Below, piece after piece: positions 55,255-64,000 of a stretch of 64,000 nt of DNA (positions within the stretch are counted from its first letter, which is position 1; each line of letters opens with the position of its first letter). The stretch is from an uncultured Pelagibacteraceae bacterium (GTDB lineage: Bacteria > Pseudomonadota > Alphaproteobacteria > Pelagibacterales > Pelagibacteraceae): positions 62,001 to 126,000 of the forward strand of contig CACMZL010000002.1 of assembly GCA_902618205.1 (NCBI GenBank), given 5' to 3'. The position numbers and the translations under genes were made by a program. The notes beneath the pieces were generated by a model. It made no database searches. It saw only the letters and a list, made by a program, of their open reading frames with translations, and was not told the origin of the DNA.

Positions 55255-56814
55255 TTAGTGATTAAAGTGTCTTGTTTTGGAAAATACTAAAATAGTATTT
55301 GTTTGGTTAGCAAATTTAATAATTTTTTTATCATTTTTTGAACCCGACGGTTGAATGATTGCTGAAATTCCTGCTTGTACCAATTTTTCTATACCATCCA
55401 CAAACGGGAAAAACGCATCAGATGCTGCTAGGATTTCATCACTATCGCTTATTTTCTGAAACTTTTTCATTTTATCAACTGCTATTTTGCAACTATCTAA
55501 CCTACTTGGTTGACCAGAACCTATGCCTATTGTCTTGTAATTTTTTGTAATGACTATCGCATTCGATTTTACACTTCTGCATATATTAAATGCAAAAATG
55601 AGTTTGTTTAAAGTTTTATTCGTAGGTTTTAATTTTGATACAATTTTAAAATCTTTCTTAGAAAAATATTGAGTATCAGGATCTTGAACTAAAATTGAAT
55701 TAAATTTATTTATAAAATTAAATTTAAAATTTTTTTCTACTTTACTAGAATCAATTAGCCTTAGATTTTTTTTCTTTTTTAAAAGTTTGACTGATTTTTT
55801 ATCAAATCCATTTGCAACTATTACCTCAAAAAATATTTTATTAATCTCTTTAGCTAAACCAATATTTAATTTAAAGTTACATGATATAATACCACCGTAG
55901 GCACTAATTGGGTCACTTTCCAAAGCCTCTTTAAAAGATTTGATTTTGTTTGGATTAATTGAAACTCCACAGGGATTAGCATGTTTAATTATTGCTACAC
56001 CTTTATTTTTTGGTAAAGTTTTAGATATACTTAGAGCTGAATAAAGATCGTTATAGTTGTTGTAACTTAGTTGTTTACCGCTGATTTGAATAATTTCCTG
56101 TTTGTTATTTTGTGAATATATCGCTGCCTTTTGATGAGGGTTTTCTCCATATCTTGTCTTCTCAACTAATTTTCCAGAAAATATATTCTTGATTGGGAAA
56201 AGGTTTTTAGACTTCTGATTGAAATAATTAAAAATTTTTGATTCATAATATGCAGTTTCCATAAATGCTTCCTCTGCTAATTTTTCTCTAAAATCTATAT
56301 TCGTAGACCCTCTATTTCTATCTAATTCAATAGTTAAATCTTCATACTGTTTTGTGTTACTTAGGATAACTACGTCATTATAATTTTTTGCAGCTGATCT
56401 AACCATTGTTGGTCCTCCAATATCTATATTTTCAATTATATTTTTGTGGCCAGAATTACTTAACAAAACTTTTTCAAATGGATAAAAGTTTATAATAACT
56501 AAATCTATATTTTCATAATCATTAATTTTCATTTCTTTTTGATGTTTTTTGTTCTGCCTAATATTCAAAATCCCAGAATGAATTTTTGGATGTAATGTTT
56601 TTACTCTTCCATCTAATAGCTCTTTTGAATTTGTAAATTTAGATACTTCTAAGCATTTAAAACCCATACTGTTAATTTTTTTGTATGTACCGCCTGAGCT
56701 TATTATTTTAATTTTATATTTTTTTAATAAATTTAATAATGGTCTTAAATTGGATTTATCTGATACGGAAATTAAAGCAGTCTTGATTTTTATTGTATTT
56801 TTTCGAATACCCAT
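55255..56814 (-). CDS. purH: Bifunctional AICAR formyltransferase / IMP cyclohydrolase
   Basis: Last two purine steps. 519 residues. N-terminal cyclohydrolase: TALISVSDKSNL near 12-23, SSGGTYKKI near 37-45, RVKTLHPKIHSGIL near 69-82. C-terminal transformylase: LRYGENPHQKA-type (TRYGENPHQKAA near 217-228), QLSYNNYNDLYSAL near 245-258, IIKHANPCG near 272-280 with the catalytic Lys and His. Its first 25 bases overlap the end of the heparinase-like gene, as rpe-heparinase-purH is a conserved alphaproteobacterial order. Confidence 0.97.
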   Translation of the reverse strand: MGIRKNTIKIKTALISVSDKSNLRPLLNLLKKYKIKIISSGGTYKKINSMGFKCLEVSKFTNSKELLDGRVKTLHPKIHSGILNIRQNKKHQKEMKINDYENIDLVIINFYPFEKVLLSNSGHKNIIENIDIGGPTMVRSAAKNYNDVVILSNTKQYEDLTIELDRNRGSTNIDFREKLAEEAFMETAYYESKIFNYFNQKSKNLFPIKNIFSGKLVEKTRYGENPHQKAAIYSQNNKQEIIQISGKQLSYNNYNDLYSALSISKTLPKNKGVAIIKHANPCGVSINPNKIKSFKEALESDPISAYGGIISCNFKLNIGLAKEINKIFFEVIVANGFDKKSVKLLKKKKNLRLIDSSKVEKNFKFNFINKFNSILVQDPDTQYFSKKDFKIVSKLKPTNKTLNKLIFAFNICRSVKSNAIVITKNYKTIGIGSGQPSRLDSCKIAVDKMKKFQKISDSDEILAASDAFFPFVDGIEKLVQAGISAIIQPSGSKNDKKIIKFANQTNTILVFSKTRHFNH

Positions 56815-58415
56815 TTAATTTCCTGAGTTACATCGTTTATTTTGCCTGATAAACATATATTTTGGTTTTCGCTAGTCAAATTTTTATTACCGAAATATAT
56901 ACCCGTTTCAATATTTATAATCTCACAGTTAGTTGAAAATTTCCATCCAGAATTTTCAATTTCAATTAATATAGTTTTGTTATCTAGTGTTTTTGTTAAT
57001 TTAACACCTGGTTCCATATGAAATCTGATATCATATTTTTTTGGTTCTAACTTGTTTTTTGAAATTATTTTATCGGTTCCTACCAGTTTATTTTTTTCAA
57101 CAAAAAATTCTAAAGATCTTTCATACAAAATTCCGAATTTTTTTAGAAAGCCATTATGAGATGCTTTGATTAACCAATAGTTCTTTTCATTAACAATTTT
57201 TTTATCACTAATTTTTAAACCATTTTCTAATGTTTTATAGTTTCCATTGTTTCTAAACGAACAACTTGAATGATTATCAATTATAAGCGCAGAATGAGCA
57301 GCAGTAGATTTTGAAATTAGATTTAATTTATTTTTGTAATCCTGAAAGTAACCAGAATTAGAAATAAGTTTTTTATCTTTGTATAAGAATTCAAATGAAA
57401 GAGCTCCACTTTGATAGTTATATGAAAATGTTTTTTGGGGTGAATTTCCAACATCCATTGCAAGAATACAATTTTTGTTTTTTAATATAGCATATCCTCC
57501 TACTTCATTATTTGAATTTTCAAACTTATATTTATAAAGTGAAAGATATTTATTGAATTCCTTTAAATCATTTTGATGATTTCCATTGAATAGTAAACTT
57601 TGTTCGATTTTAGAAAAAACAGAATAAGATTTCCCTAGATAGAAAATTATTTCATCAAGGTACTCAGGTATATCATTAAAAGACTCCTTTAATATTTCTC
57701 TAACTAGAACAAAATATTTTAAATAAAAATTTAATTGCCTGATACTTCTTGTTTTTGGAAAATACTCATCGTCAAAAGAATTGATAATAATTTTTCTTAG
57801 CAATTCTAATCCATAATTTAAAAATTTTTCATTTTCGTATGACAATCCTGTGATTATTATTGCAGTACATCCTAATAATTTATCATTAACAGATTGAGAT
57901 TTGCTTATTTCGTTTATTAAATGATTAATTTGTTTGTTTACAGAAAAATTAAATTTATTTTTATATTTAGTGCCACTTTCATCGTAAGATAATTTAGAGT
58001 TTGCAATCCAAGATATTATTCTCTTCGATAAAATATCGATTTGCCATGTTAATGAATTGTAACTTTGATTTTTTTCAATCCATTTAATAATTATTGATTG
58101 TGTAATATTTGGTGAAGATTTTAAATCGATACTAAACAACCAATAAAAATTATTAAGTTTATATAAGTTATGCCCACTCAATAACTTATTTTCCCATATA
58201 TTATCTTTATCTAATTCATCAATTTTAATTTTTTTTTTGTCATATTTAACTAAGCAACTCAGAATGCTTAGACTTGGTCTATATGTAATATTACTTATTT
58301 CAATTTTTGAAATTTTATTATTATAAAAATTTGATTTTAAGTATAATTTTCTTATTTGATTTTTGGATGTGTTAAAAAATTCATTTATAAAAGATAAAGA
58401 ATTTTTTAAATACAT
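56790..58415 (-). CDS. Heparinase II/III family protein
   Basis: 541 residues. C-terminal half resembles the heparinase II/III-like beta domain (NEVGGYAILKNKNCILAMDVG near 296-316 and ATAAHSALII-type STAAHSALIIDNHSS near 356-370, where the His is the usual catalytic-region residue). N-terminal half is helical. Conserved in alphaproteobacteria between rpe and purH; substrate is unknown and polysaccharide degradation is not established for this subgroup. Cytoplasmic by lack of an evident signal. Confidence 0.82.
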   Translation of the reverse strand: MYLKNSLSFINEFFNTSKNQIRKLYLKSNFYNNKISKIEISNITYRPSLSILSCLVKYDKKKIKIDELDKDNIWENKLLSGHNLYKLNNFYWLFSIDLKSSPNITQSIIIKWIEKNQSYNSLTWQIDILSKRIISWIANSKLSYDESGTKYKNKFNFSVNKQINHLINEISKSQSVNDKLLGCTAIIITGLSYENEKFLNYGLELLRKIIINSFDDEYFPKTRSIRQLNFYLKYFVLVREILKESFNDIPEYLDEIIFYLGKSYSVFSKIEQSLLFNGNHQNDLKEFNKYLSLYKYKFENSNNEVGGYAILKNKNCILAMDVGNSPQKTFSYNYQSGALSFEFLYKDKKLISNSGYFQDYKNKLNLISKSTAAHSALIIDNHSSCSFRNNGNYKTLENGLKISDKKIVNEKNYWLIKASHNGFLKKFGILYERSLEFFVEKNKLVGTDKIISKNKLEPKKYDIRFHMEPGVKLTKTLDNKTILIEIENSGWKFSTNCEIINIETGIYFGNKNLTSENQNICLSGKINDVTQEIKWVFEKIQ

Positions 58416-58416
58416 C

Positions 58417-59076
58417 TTACATTGATCTTAGCGTTTCTATATTTTTTTTAATATCGCCATTATTTTCATGAAATATAGTTGTTCCTGAAACCAATATATT
58501 TGCTCCTGCTGATATAACTTCTTTTGAATTAGAAAAGTTAATTCCACCATCAACTTCAATATCAAAGTTTAATTTATTATCTTTTTTAATTTGAAAAAGC
58601 TTTTTAATTTTTTCAATTACCTCTGGCATAAATTTTTGACCACCAAATCCTGGATGTACACTCATGATTAAAACTAAATCAATATCTTTTAAAATTTTTT
58701 CTATGATATTTATTTCCGTATTTGGATTTAAAGATACTCCGACTTTTTTCTTTAATTGCTTTATAAGTTGAATTGACTCAATTAAATTATCAGTTGCTTC
58801 AGGATGAATTGTTATTATATCAGATCCTGCTTCAGCAAAATTTTTAATATATTTATGAACCGGCGAGATCATCAAATGTACATCAAAGGGTAATTTTGTA
58901 TAATTTCTTAAAGTTTTTATCACTGGTGGGCCTATTGTGATGTTCGGAACAAAATGTCCATCCATTACATCGACATGAATTAAGTCAGCGCCACCATCTT
59001 CTAATCTTTTAATTTCCTCGCCTAACTGGCTAAAATCTGCAGAAAGTATTGAAGGCGAAATTTGTATATTTTTCAT
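58417..59076 (-). CDS. rpe: Ribulose-phosphate 3-epimerase
   Basis: Interconverts ribulose-5-P and xylulose-5-P in the pentose phosphate pathway. 219 residues, TIM barrel. SPSILSADFSQLGEEI near 7-22, HVDVMDGHFVPNITIGP near 34-50, DVHLMI near 64-69, MSVHPGFGGQKFMPEV near 137-152, and EVDGGIN near 171-177 give all metal and catalytic residues. 47 bp from the membrane protein gene upstream. Confidence 0.97.
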   Translation of the reverse strand: MKNIQISPSILSADFSQLGEEIKRLEDGGADLIHVDVMDGHFVPNITIGPPVIKTLRNYTKLPFDVHLMISPVHKYIKNFAEAGSDIITIHPEATDNLIESIQLIKQLKKKVGVSLNPNTEINIIEKILKDIDLVLIMSVHPGFGGQKFMPEVIEKIKKLFQIKKDNKLNFDIEVDGGINFSNSKEVISAGANILVSGTTIFHENNGDIKKNIETLRSM

Positions 59077-59123
59077 TAATAAATAAAAACTAGTACTATC
59101 AATTTTTGGATATATTTGAATTA

Positions 59124-59459
59124 TTATTTACCAAATATTTTATAAATTTCTGCAGCTATTTCACTTTCTAATGGAAACGATAACATTCCCATAACAGAAT
59201 AACCCATTAAATAAGGCATTAAATAAAATCTAAACATATAAAAAAACCATGCAACATAAAGTGGGACTAACGGTCCTATAATGAAACTAGGAGTTATGAA
59301 TTTAAAAATTTTAATTATTGGATTTGTGTATTTTACAAATACTTTCATAAAAAAGAATTCAGAATCTTCTTTTTGAAAAATATTCATTGCAGATCTTCCA
59401 ATTAAAGTCCACATAATGATACCTAAAATGTAGTCTATTACTAAAATATATAAAGGCAT
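59124..59459 (-). CDS. Small membrane protein of unknown function (weakly YggT-like)
   Basis: 111 residues with about three hydrophobic segments (YILVIDYILGIIMWTLI near 4-20; PSFIIGPLVPLYVAWFFYMF near 57-76; LMPYLMGYSVMGMLSF). The run FVKYTNPIIKIFKFITPSFI near 41-60 loosely recalls the NP...I.P pattern of the YggT family, but the match is too weak to name. It sits just beyond the terminator of the sodium symporter and before rpe. Confidence 0.6.
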   Translation of the reverse strand: MPLYILVIDYILGIIMWTLIGRSAMNIFQKEDSEFFFMKVFVKYTNPIIKIFKFITPSFIIGPLVPLYVAWFFYMFRFYLMPYLMGYSVMGMLSFPLESEIAAEIYKIFGK

Positions 59460-59468
59460 TTATCTGAA

Positions 59469-59493
59469 AAAAATGGGGGCGGTATCCGCCCCC
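59469..59493 (-). terminator. Intrinsic terminator of the sodium/solute symporter operon
   Basis: Perfect 8-bp GC stem GGGGGCGG (59475-59482), loop TAT, CCGCCCCC (59486-59493). Read on the minus strand it is followed by a T-run (59473-59467 region), so it acts on the symporter gene that ends at 59506. Very GC-rich for this genome. Confidence 0.93.
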
Positions 59494-59505
59494 AAAAAGT
59501 TTAAT

Positions 59506-61344
59506 TTAGTGTTGCTTACCAAGTATTGTCTTACCTGATGGAACACGAACTTCGTCTACCATTTGCTGTGTAGCTTTATCTGGTTCTTCAGTCATTAAAC
59601 TTACTACAACCATTACAACTAAACAGACCGATGCTCCGATTATACCAAACCGTAAATGGTCAATACCTAACCAAGGTGCATTACCCATAAACTTAGGATA
59701 CACATAAATTAGATAAGCTGTTCCTGATGCAAGACCTGCTATCATACCTGCTATTGCTCCTTGTCTTGTTGCTCTCTTCCACCATACACCAAGTATTAAT
59801 GGGAAGAACAATCCTGACATTGCAAAGTCAAATGCCCAAGCAACTGCACCAAGGATACTAGTGATCCTCATCGATGCAATGTATGCTCCAGCGGCACCAA
59901 TAACTATTAGAAGTGCTCTAGCAACTAACAATCTCTTTCTTACATCCGCTTTTGGATCAATGATTTTGTAATAGATATCATGTGATAAAGCGTTTGCGAT
60001 AGCAAGAATTAGACCATCAGCAGTTGACATCGCAGCAGCCATCCCTCCTGCAGCAACTAGTCCAGAGATTACGTATGGTAATCCAGCAACTTCAGGAGTT
60101 GCTAGTACAACTACGTCACCTCTCATAAACCATTCATTTAACTGAAGAATACCATCTCCGTTAAAGTCTGCTATGAAGGCTTGTTTTACATTAATCCAAG
60201 CATTTACCCACTCAATTTGCATAATTTCAGCAATTGGTTTTCCAATAATACCTGTTGGTAAGTTTGGATCTATTAGTGAGATTTTGGATAATGTTGCAAG
60301 CATTGGCGCTGAAGTATAAAGCAATGCAATAAAGAATAGTGACCATGCCACTGATTTTCTTGCAGCTTTAACACTTGGAGTAGTGAAGTATCTCATTAAA
60401 ATGTGTGGTAAAGAAGCTGTTCCTACCATCATACATAATGCTAATGAAATAAACTTCCATGCAGCCATTCCACCTTCTGGCACACCTGCGTGTGATACAG
60501 CGATAGATTTTAGACCACCTGGTACACCTGCAGCTTTTATATCTGCAGCAGCATTTTTAACTAATCCAAATTGCGATTCAAGTGCACCTAATCTAGCCAC
60601 TTCCTCACCTAACATAAAGTGTGGAAAGAAACCAAATCCTGATTTGTTACTAATCCAGAATACTGGAATTAGATAAGCAATAATCAATACTATGTATTGT
60701 GCAACCTGTGTCCAAGTTACCGCTCTCATTCCGCCTAGCATTGAACAAAGTAAAATACTTACTAGTCCAACCCAAACTCCTAATTCAAATGGAATACTTA
60801 GTGCTCTTGATGCGATTGTTCCTGTTGCGTTAATTTGAGCTGTTACATAAGTGAAAGATGCCAATGTTAAAACAACTACGGCACAGAACCTTGCGAAGTT
60901 TCCGCCATATCTTGTTCCAATGAAATCTGGCACAGTATAACATCCAAATTTTCTTAAGTATGGTGCTAAAAGTGATGATACTAAAACGTATCCCCCAGTC
61001 CATCCGACTAAGAAAGCCATATAAGTATAACCACCAAAGTAAATACCACCAGCCATTGCAACGAATGAAGCACCTGACATCCAGTCAGCTGCAGTTGCCA
61101 TTCCGTTAAATACTGTTGGTACCTGTCTTCCAGCAACATAATAAGCATCGACCTGTACAGTTCTAGATAGATATCCAATTATGGCATATATACAAACTGT
61201 AAAGGCGACAAACAAAATACCAATTGTTTTTGCGGTCATACCTGCTTGCTCTGCTATTGCCATCAAAATGATGAATATAAAGAAGCCCCCAGTATATGTT
61301 CCGTAAATTTTTGGTAGGTTGTCAATAAAATTGCCTTTAAACAT
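59506..61344 (-). CDS. Sodium/solute symporter large subunit (VC_2705/ActP-like SSS family)
   Basis: 612 residues, about 13 membrane helices. FMSGASF-type motif as ADWMSGASFVAMAGGIY near 86-102, GGMRAVTWTQVAQYIVL near 204-220, and GLVAAGGMAAAMSTADGLILAIANALSHDIY near 430 are SSS hallmarks. Works with the DUF4212 small protein just upstream (1-bp overlap). Nearby acs suggests acetate or another short monocarboxylate. Base composition is higher in GC than neighbours and a near-perfect Shine-Dalgarno (AAGGAGGA, 61351-61358) precedes it, so strong expression is likely. Confidence 0.9.
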   Translation of the reverse strand: MFKGNFIDNLPKIYGTYTGGFFIFIILMAIAEQAGMTAKTIGILFVAFTVCIYAIIGYLSRTVQVDAYYVAGRQVPTVFNGMATAADWMSGASFVAMAGGIYFGGYTYMAFLVGWTGGYVLVSSLLAPYLRKFGCYTVPDFIGTRYGGNFARFCAVVVLTLASFTYVTAQINATGTIASRALSIPFELGVWVGLVSILLCSMLGGMRAVTWTQVAQYIVLIIAYLIPVFWISNKSGFGFFPHFMLGEEVARLGALESQFGLVKNAAADIKAAGVPGGLKSIAVSHAGVPEGGMAAWKFISLALCMMVGTASLPHILMRYFTTPSVKAARKSVAWSLFFIALLYTSAPMLATLSKISLIDPNLPTGIIGKPIAEIMQIEWVNAWINVKQAFIADFNGDGILQLNEWFMRGDVVVLATPEVAGLPYVISGLVAAGGMAAAMSTADGLILAIANALSHDIYYKIIDPKADVRKRLLVARALLIVIGAAGAYIASMRITSILGAVAWAFDFAMSGLFFPLILGVWWKRATRQGAIAGMIAGLASGTAYLIYVYPKFMGNAPWLGIDHLRFGIIGASVCLVVMVVVSLMTEEPDKATQQMVDEVRVPSGKTILGKQH

Positions 61345-61601
61345 TAATCATCCTCCTTTTCGGTAAAACCAAACTCTTCATCGATTTTTTCCTGTCTATT
61401 TGCAAACCAAAAAATTAGGACCACAAATGCAATGATGGAACCTTGCGCACACATGTAATACGCTAATGGATATCCCATAAAACTTGAAGTGTTTAGGTCA
61501 GAACCAAACATGAAGATCAGATAACCGAAAACAAACCAAATAATTAATGTAATTATCATTAATCCTTTGGTTTTTTCCCAGTGCTTTTCTTTGTTTGACA
61601 T
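61344..61601 (-). CDS. Sodium/solute symporter small subunit (DUF4212)
   Basis: 85 residues, two membrane helices (GLMIITLIIWFVFGYLIFMF near 13-32; YYMCAQGSIIAFVVLIFWFA near 49-68). The leading KEKHWEKTK and trailing NRQEKIDEEFGFTE are the DUF4212 signature. Always paired with VC_2705-type symporters. GGGAGGA ribosome site upstream. The 111-bp space to the divergent unknown gene holds both promoters; nothing else was recognised. Confidence 0.93.
   Translation of the reverse strand: MSNKEKHWEKTKGLMIITLIIWFVFGYLIFMFGSDLNTSSFMGYPLAYYMCAQGSIIAFVVLIFWFANRQEKIDEEFGFTEKEDD
61351..61358 (-). promoter_or_regulatory. Near-perfect Shine-Dalgarno of the symporter gene
   Basis: AAGGAGGA on the minus strand, 6 bp before ATG 61344 and inside the end of the small-subunit gene. 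Among the strongest ribosome sites in the window, pointing to efficient re-initiation. Confidence 0.8.
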
Positions 61602-61712
61602 TATTTTAATCCTCCCTATAGGTTAAAGATATAATTCATACTCATTTAATGTGATAATTAAAGGGTAAAAAATGGCATATATTTATAGCAAAAGTAGTAA
61701 TATCGGTTCTAA

Positions 61713-62342
61713 ATGGGTATTAAATACAAATTAAAGCTCAAAGATTTGAAATTTGAGTATTTAAAGGAATATTTCATTCCATTCTTAAAATATTTCAAAA
61801 AAACAAAAAAAATCGAAAATTATTCTGATTTAAAAGAATTCATTCAAAAAAAATCTGCATGGGTAAGCCAAGTTACTCTATATGGATATCTTAAAACAAG
61901 AATGGGAGCAAAATATGTATTGATGTTTGAAGATGAGATATTTTTAGGATCTATTAACAAAGCTAAATGGAACATCTACTCAGTTGCTTTACAAGATCTT
62001 ACATTTTATGCGATTTCTTTTTTAAAAAATATTAGAAATCAACATGATACTGAAAAAGCAAATGAAATTTATTTTGAAATTTTAGATAATGAACTTAAAA
62101 AAAATGAAATGCCAAATGAAATATATGAAAATGCAAAAAAAAAATTTCTTGAGAGATATCAAAACATTAATTGGAATGAGTACCATGAGTCATTACCTTT
62201 TAATACTAGTGCTTTATCTTTATATGAATGGTCACCAATAGCTGAAGAGTTAAAATCTTTGGACAAAAAAATAGTTTTAAATTCTATGATTCTTAAATGG
62301 GATAATGTTAAAAAGGAATTTATTGAATTAATAAATTTTTAA
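61713..62342 (+). CDS. Conserved-looking protein of unknown function beside acs
   Basis: 209 residues, no signal or membrane segment, and no recognised domain. Features visible: a Lys-rich start, [20 protein letters not shown] near 50-69, an amphipathic helix-rich middle ([21 protein letters not shown]), and [13 protein letters not shown] near 174-186. It lies between the divergent symporter operon and convergent acs, sharing a TTAA stop with acs. The coding pattern (full-length frame, typical codon use) supports a real gene. A link to acetate use is positional inference only. Confidence 0.7.
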   Translation: MGIKYKLKLKDLKFEYLKEYFIPFLKYFKKTKKIENYSDLKEFIQKKSAWVSQVTLYGYLKTRMGAKYVLMFEDEIFLGSINKAKWNIYSVALQDLTFYAISFLKNIRNQHDTEKANEIYFEILDNELKKNEMPNEIYENAKKKFLERYQNINWNEYHESLPFNTSALSLYEWSPIAEELKSLDKKIVLNSMILKWDNVKKEFIELINF

Positions 62343-64000
62343 GTATTTTTTCTATTTTCAACTAAACTTTTTACAACACTTGGATCTGCCAAGGTAGTTG
62401 TATCACCTAATTGATCATGTTCATTTGCAGCAATTTTTCTAAGTATTCTTCTCATGATCTTACCTGACCTAGTTTTTGGAAGACCAGGAGAAAATTGAAT
62501 TAGATCCGGAGTAGCTATTGGACCAATTTGTTTTCTAACCCACAGCTTTAAATCTCTCTCTAAATCTAAAGTTGATTTTTCTCCCACATTTAAAGTAACG
62601 TAACAATACAAACCATTACCTTTAATATCATGTGGATATCCAACCACAGCAGCCTCAGCAACTTTTGGATGAGCAACGAATGCACTTTCTATTTCGGCAG
62701 TTCCAAGATTATGTCCCGATACTATTATCACATCATCAACTCTTCCTGTAATCCAGTAATATCCATCTTTATCTCTTCTGCATCCATCTCCTGTAAAATA
62801 TTTTCCGTCAAATTGAGAAAAATAAGTATCAATAAATCTTTGATGATCACCGTAAACTGTCCGCATCTGACCGGGCCAAGATTGTGCAATACATAATCGA
62901 CCTTCAGCTTCTCCTTTTAAAACTTTTCCATCTTTACTAACTATTACTGGTTTAATTCCATAAAATGGTTTTGTTGCTGAACCTGGTTTTAAATTTATAG
63001 CACCTGTTTGAGGACTGATTAATATTCCACCCGTTTCCGTTTGCCACCAAGTATCAACAATTGGGCAGTTCGAATCTCCAACAGTTTTATAATACCACTC
63101 CCATGCTTCTGGATTGATTGGTTCGCCCACGGTTCCTAATAATTTCAGTGATTTTCTTGATGTTTTTTTAACAGGCTTATCACCTTCTCTCATTAAAGCT
63201 CTTATTGCTGTTGGTGCTGTATAAAAAATATTCACTTTATATTTATCAACGATCTGCCACCATCTTGAACTATCAGGATAAGTTGGAATTCCCTCAAACA
63301 TTATTGTTGTTGCTCCATTTGATAATGGTCCATAAATAATATAGCTATGACCAGTTACCCAACCAATGTCAGCTGTACACCAATAAATATCTTTAGGTTT
63401 ATAATTGAATATATACTGATGAGTCATTGATGCGTAAACCATATACCCTCCTGTTGTATGCATCACCCCTTTCGGTTTTCCTGTTGATCCCGAAGTATAT
63501 AAAATAAATAAAGGATCTTCTGCATTCATTTCTTCGGGTTCACATTTATTTGAAACTTTTTTTGTTAACTCGTGGTACCAAACATCTCTCCGTTCATCCC
63601 AATTTATTCTATTGCCTGTTCTTTTTACAACAACACATTTTTTTACGTTTGGGCAATTTACTAAAGCTTCATCAGCTATTGATTTTAACGGGATTATTTT
63701 TCCACCTCTTACACCTTCATCAGCTGTAATTAGATAATCAGACTCGCAATCGTTTATTCTTCCAGAAATACTATCTGGAGAAAATCCTCCAAAGATTATT
63801 GAATGCACCGCTCCTATTCTTGCACAAGCCAACATTGTATATGCAAGTTCTGGTATCATAGTTAAATAGATTGTTACTCTATCACCTTTTTTAACCCCTA
63901 ATTCTTTAAGACCATTTGCAGCTTTAGAAACTTCTTTGTGTAATTCTTTGTAAGAAATTTTCTTTTGAACTTTTGGATCATCTCCAACCCATATAATCGC
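62339..64000 (-). CDS. acs: Acetyl-CoA synthetase, 5' end beyond the right edge
   Basis: Activates acetate to acetyl-CoA via acetyl-AMP. About 553 residues of a family near 650 are present; the frame stays open to base 64000 ([20 protein letters not shown] at the visible end), so the N-terminus lies outside and no internal start is needed. Signatures: [36 protein letters not shown] (P-loop), [27 protein letters not shown], and [12 protein letters not shown] with the catalytic Lys that is acetylated in homologues. Confidence 0.97.
   Translation of the reverse strand, partial: AIIWVGDDPKVQKKISYKELHKEVSKAANGLKELGVKKGDRVTIYLTMIPELAYTMLACARIGAVHSIIFGGFSPDSISGRINDCESDYLITADEGVRGGKIIPLKSIADEALVNCPNVKKCVVVKRTGNRINWDERRDVWYHELTKKVSNKCEPEEMNAEDPLFILYTSGSTGKPKGVMHTTGGYMVYASMTHQYIFNYKPKDIYWCTADIGWVTGHSYIIYGPLSNGATTIMFEGIPTYPDSSRWWQIVDKYKVNIFYTAPTAIRALMREGDKPVKKTSRKSLKLLGTVGEPINPEAWEWYYKTVGDSNCPIVDTWWQTETGGILISPQTGAINLKPGSATKPFYGIKPVIVSKDGKVLKGEAEGRLCIAQSWPGQMRTVYGDHQRFIDTYFSQFDGKYFTGDGCRRDKDGYYWITGRVDDVIIVSGHNLGTAEIESAFVAHPKVAEAAVVGYPHDIKGNGLYCYVTLNVGEKSTLDLERDLKLWVRKQIGPIATPDLIQFSPGLPKTRSGKIMRRILRKIAANEHDQLGDTTTLADPSVVKSLVENRKNT

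Noticed and set aside
1-64000. CRISPR arrays, insertion sequences, toxin-antitoxin or phage-defence modules
   Set aside because: No regularly spaced repeats, transposase, integrase, nuclease cluster or similar gene was seen on either strand.

Overview
The window is a stretch of a small, very AT-rich (by eye about 30% GC), extremely compact alphaproteobacterial chromosome. Gene content, gene order and protein sequences fit the marine SAR11 clade (Pelagibacterales), although no 16S gene is present to prove it. Genes abut or overlap almost everywhere, intergenic gaps rarely exceed 100 bp, and only two convincing intrinsic terminators were seen. There is no CRISPR array, insertion sequence, prophage or rRNA operon; one tRNA (Gly-GCC) is present.

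Layout. 1-6.7 kb: murJ (cut by the left edge), malic enzyme, a BON-domain lipoprotein with rsmI, an LpoA-like periplasmic protein and rdgB. 6.8-13.5 kb: heat-shock operon grpE-dnaK-dnaJ, a decayed lipoprotein pseudogene, then dapB-nth-pfkB. 13.4-17.6 kb: a tiny arfA ribosome-rescue gene, an orphan winged-helix regulator, an L,D-transpeptidase-like gene, a PLP-homeostasis gene, a TenI/ThiE-like gene, a strongly expressed-looking porin and a DUF3576 lipoprotein. 17.6-21.5 kb: leuS-lptE-holA. 21.5-31.9 kb: the classical alphaproteobacterial origin-left block parB-parA-rsmG-mnmG-mnmE ... rho-hemJ-hemH-hemE, all on the minus strand apart from one inserted sulfotransferase. 31.9-32.2 kb: a 280-bp AT-rich gap with DnaA-box-like sites, the probable replication origin. 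32.2-36.3 kb: ppsR-maf-aroE-SDR-coaE-dnaQ on the plus strand, then secB, fxsA, tim44, smr and hslVU.

40.2-44.1 kb is a histidine operon (hisB-hisH-unknown-hisA-hisF-hisE). 44.1-46.9 kb is a complete TRAP transporter (M, Q, P). 47-48.4 kb holds three tandem type IV pilin-like genes. 48.5-53.8 kb holds HIT, GNAT, lolA, ftsK, a Ubi-type hydroxylase and a Lon N-domain protein. 53.9-59.5 kb holds tRNA-Gly, a second sulfotransferase, phhB, purH, a heparinase-like gene, rpe and a small membrane protein. The right end is an acetate-type uptake and activation module: a two-component sodium/solute symporter, a conserved unknown gene and acs (cut by the right edge).

Most of the window is ordinary core genome; no large undescribed system is visible. 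The interesting material is architectural: a candidate oriC at a leading-strand flip, two parS sites written into coding sequence, two matching RpoH-type promoters that would give leaderless heat-shock mRNAs, a divergent gene pair whose start codons share one ATGCAT palindrome, five convergent pairs whose stop codons share a 4-base palindrome, a two-lesion pseudogene, an easily missed 44-residue ArfA, a diverged pilin triplet and two paralogous PAPS-type sulfotransferases.
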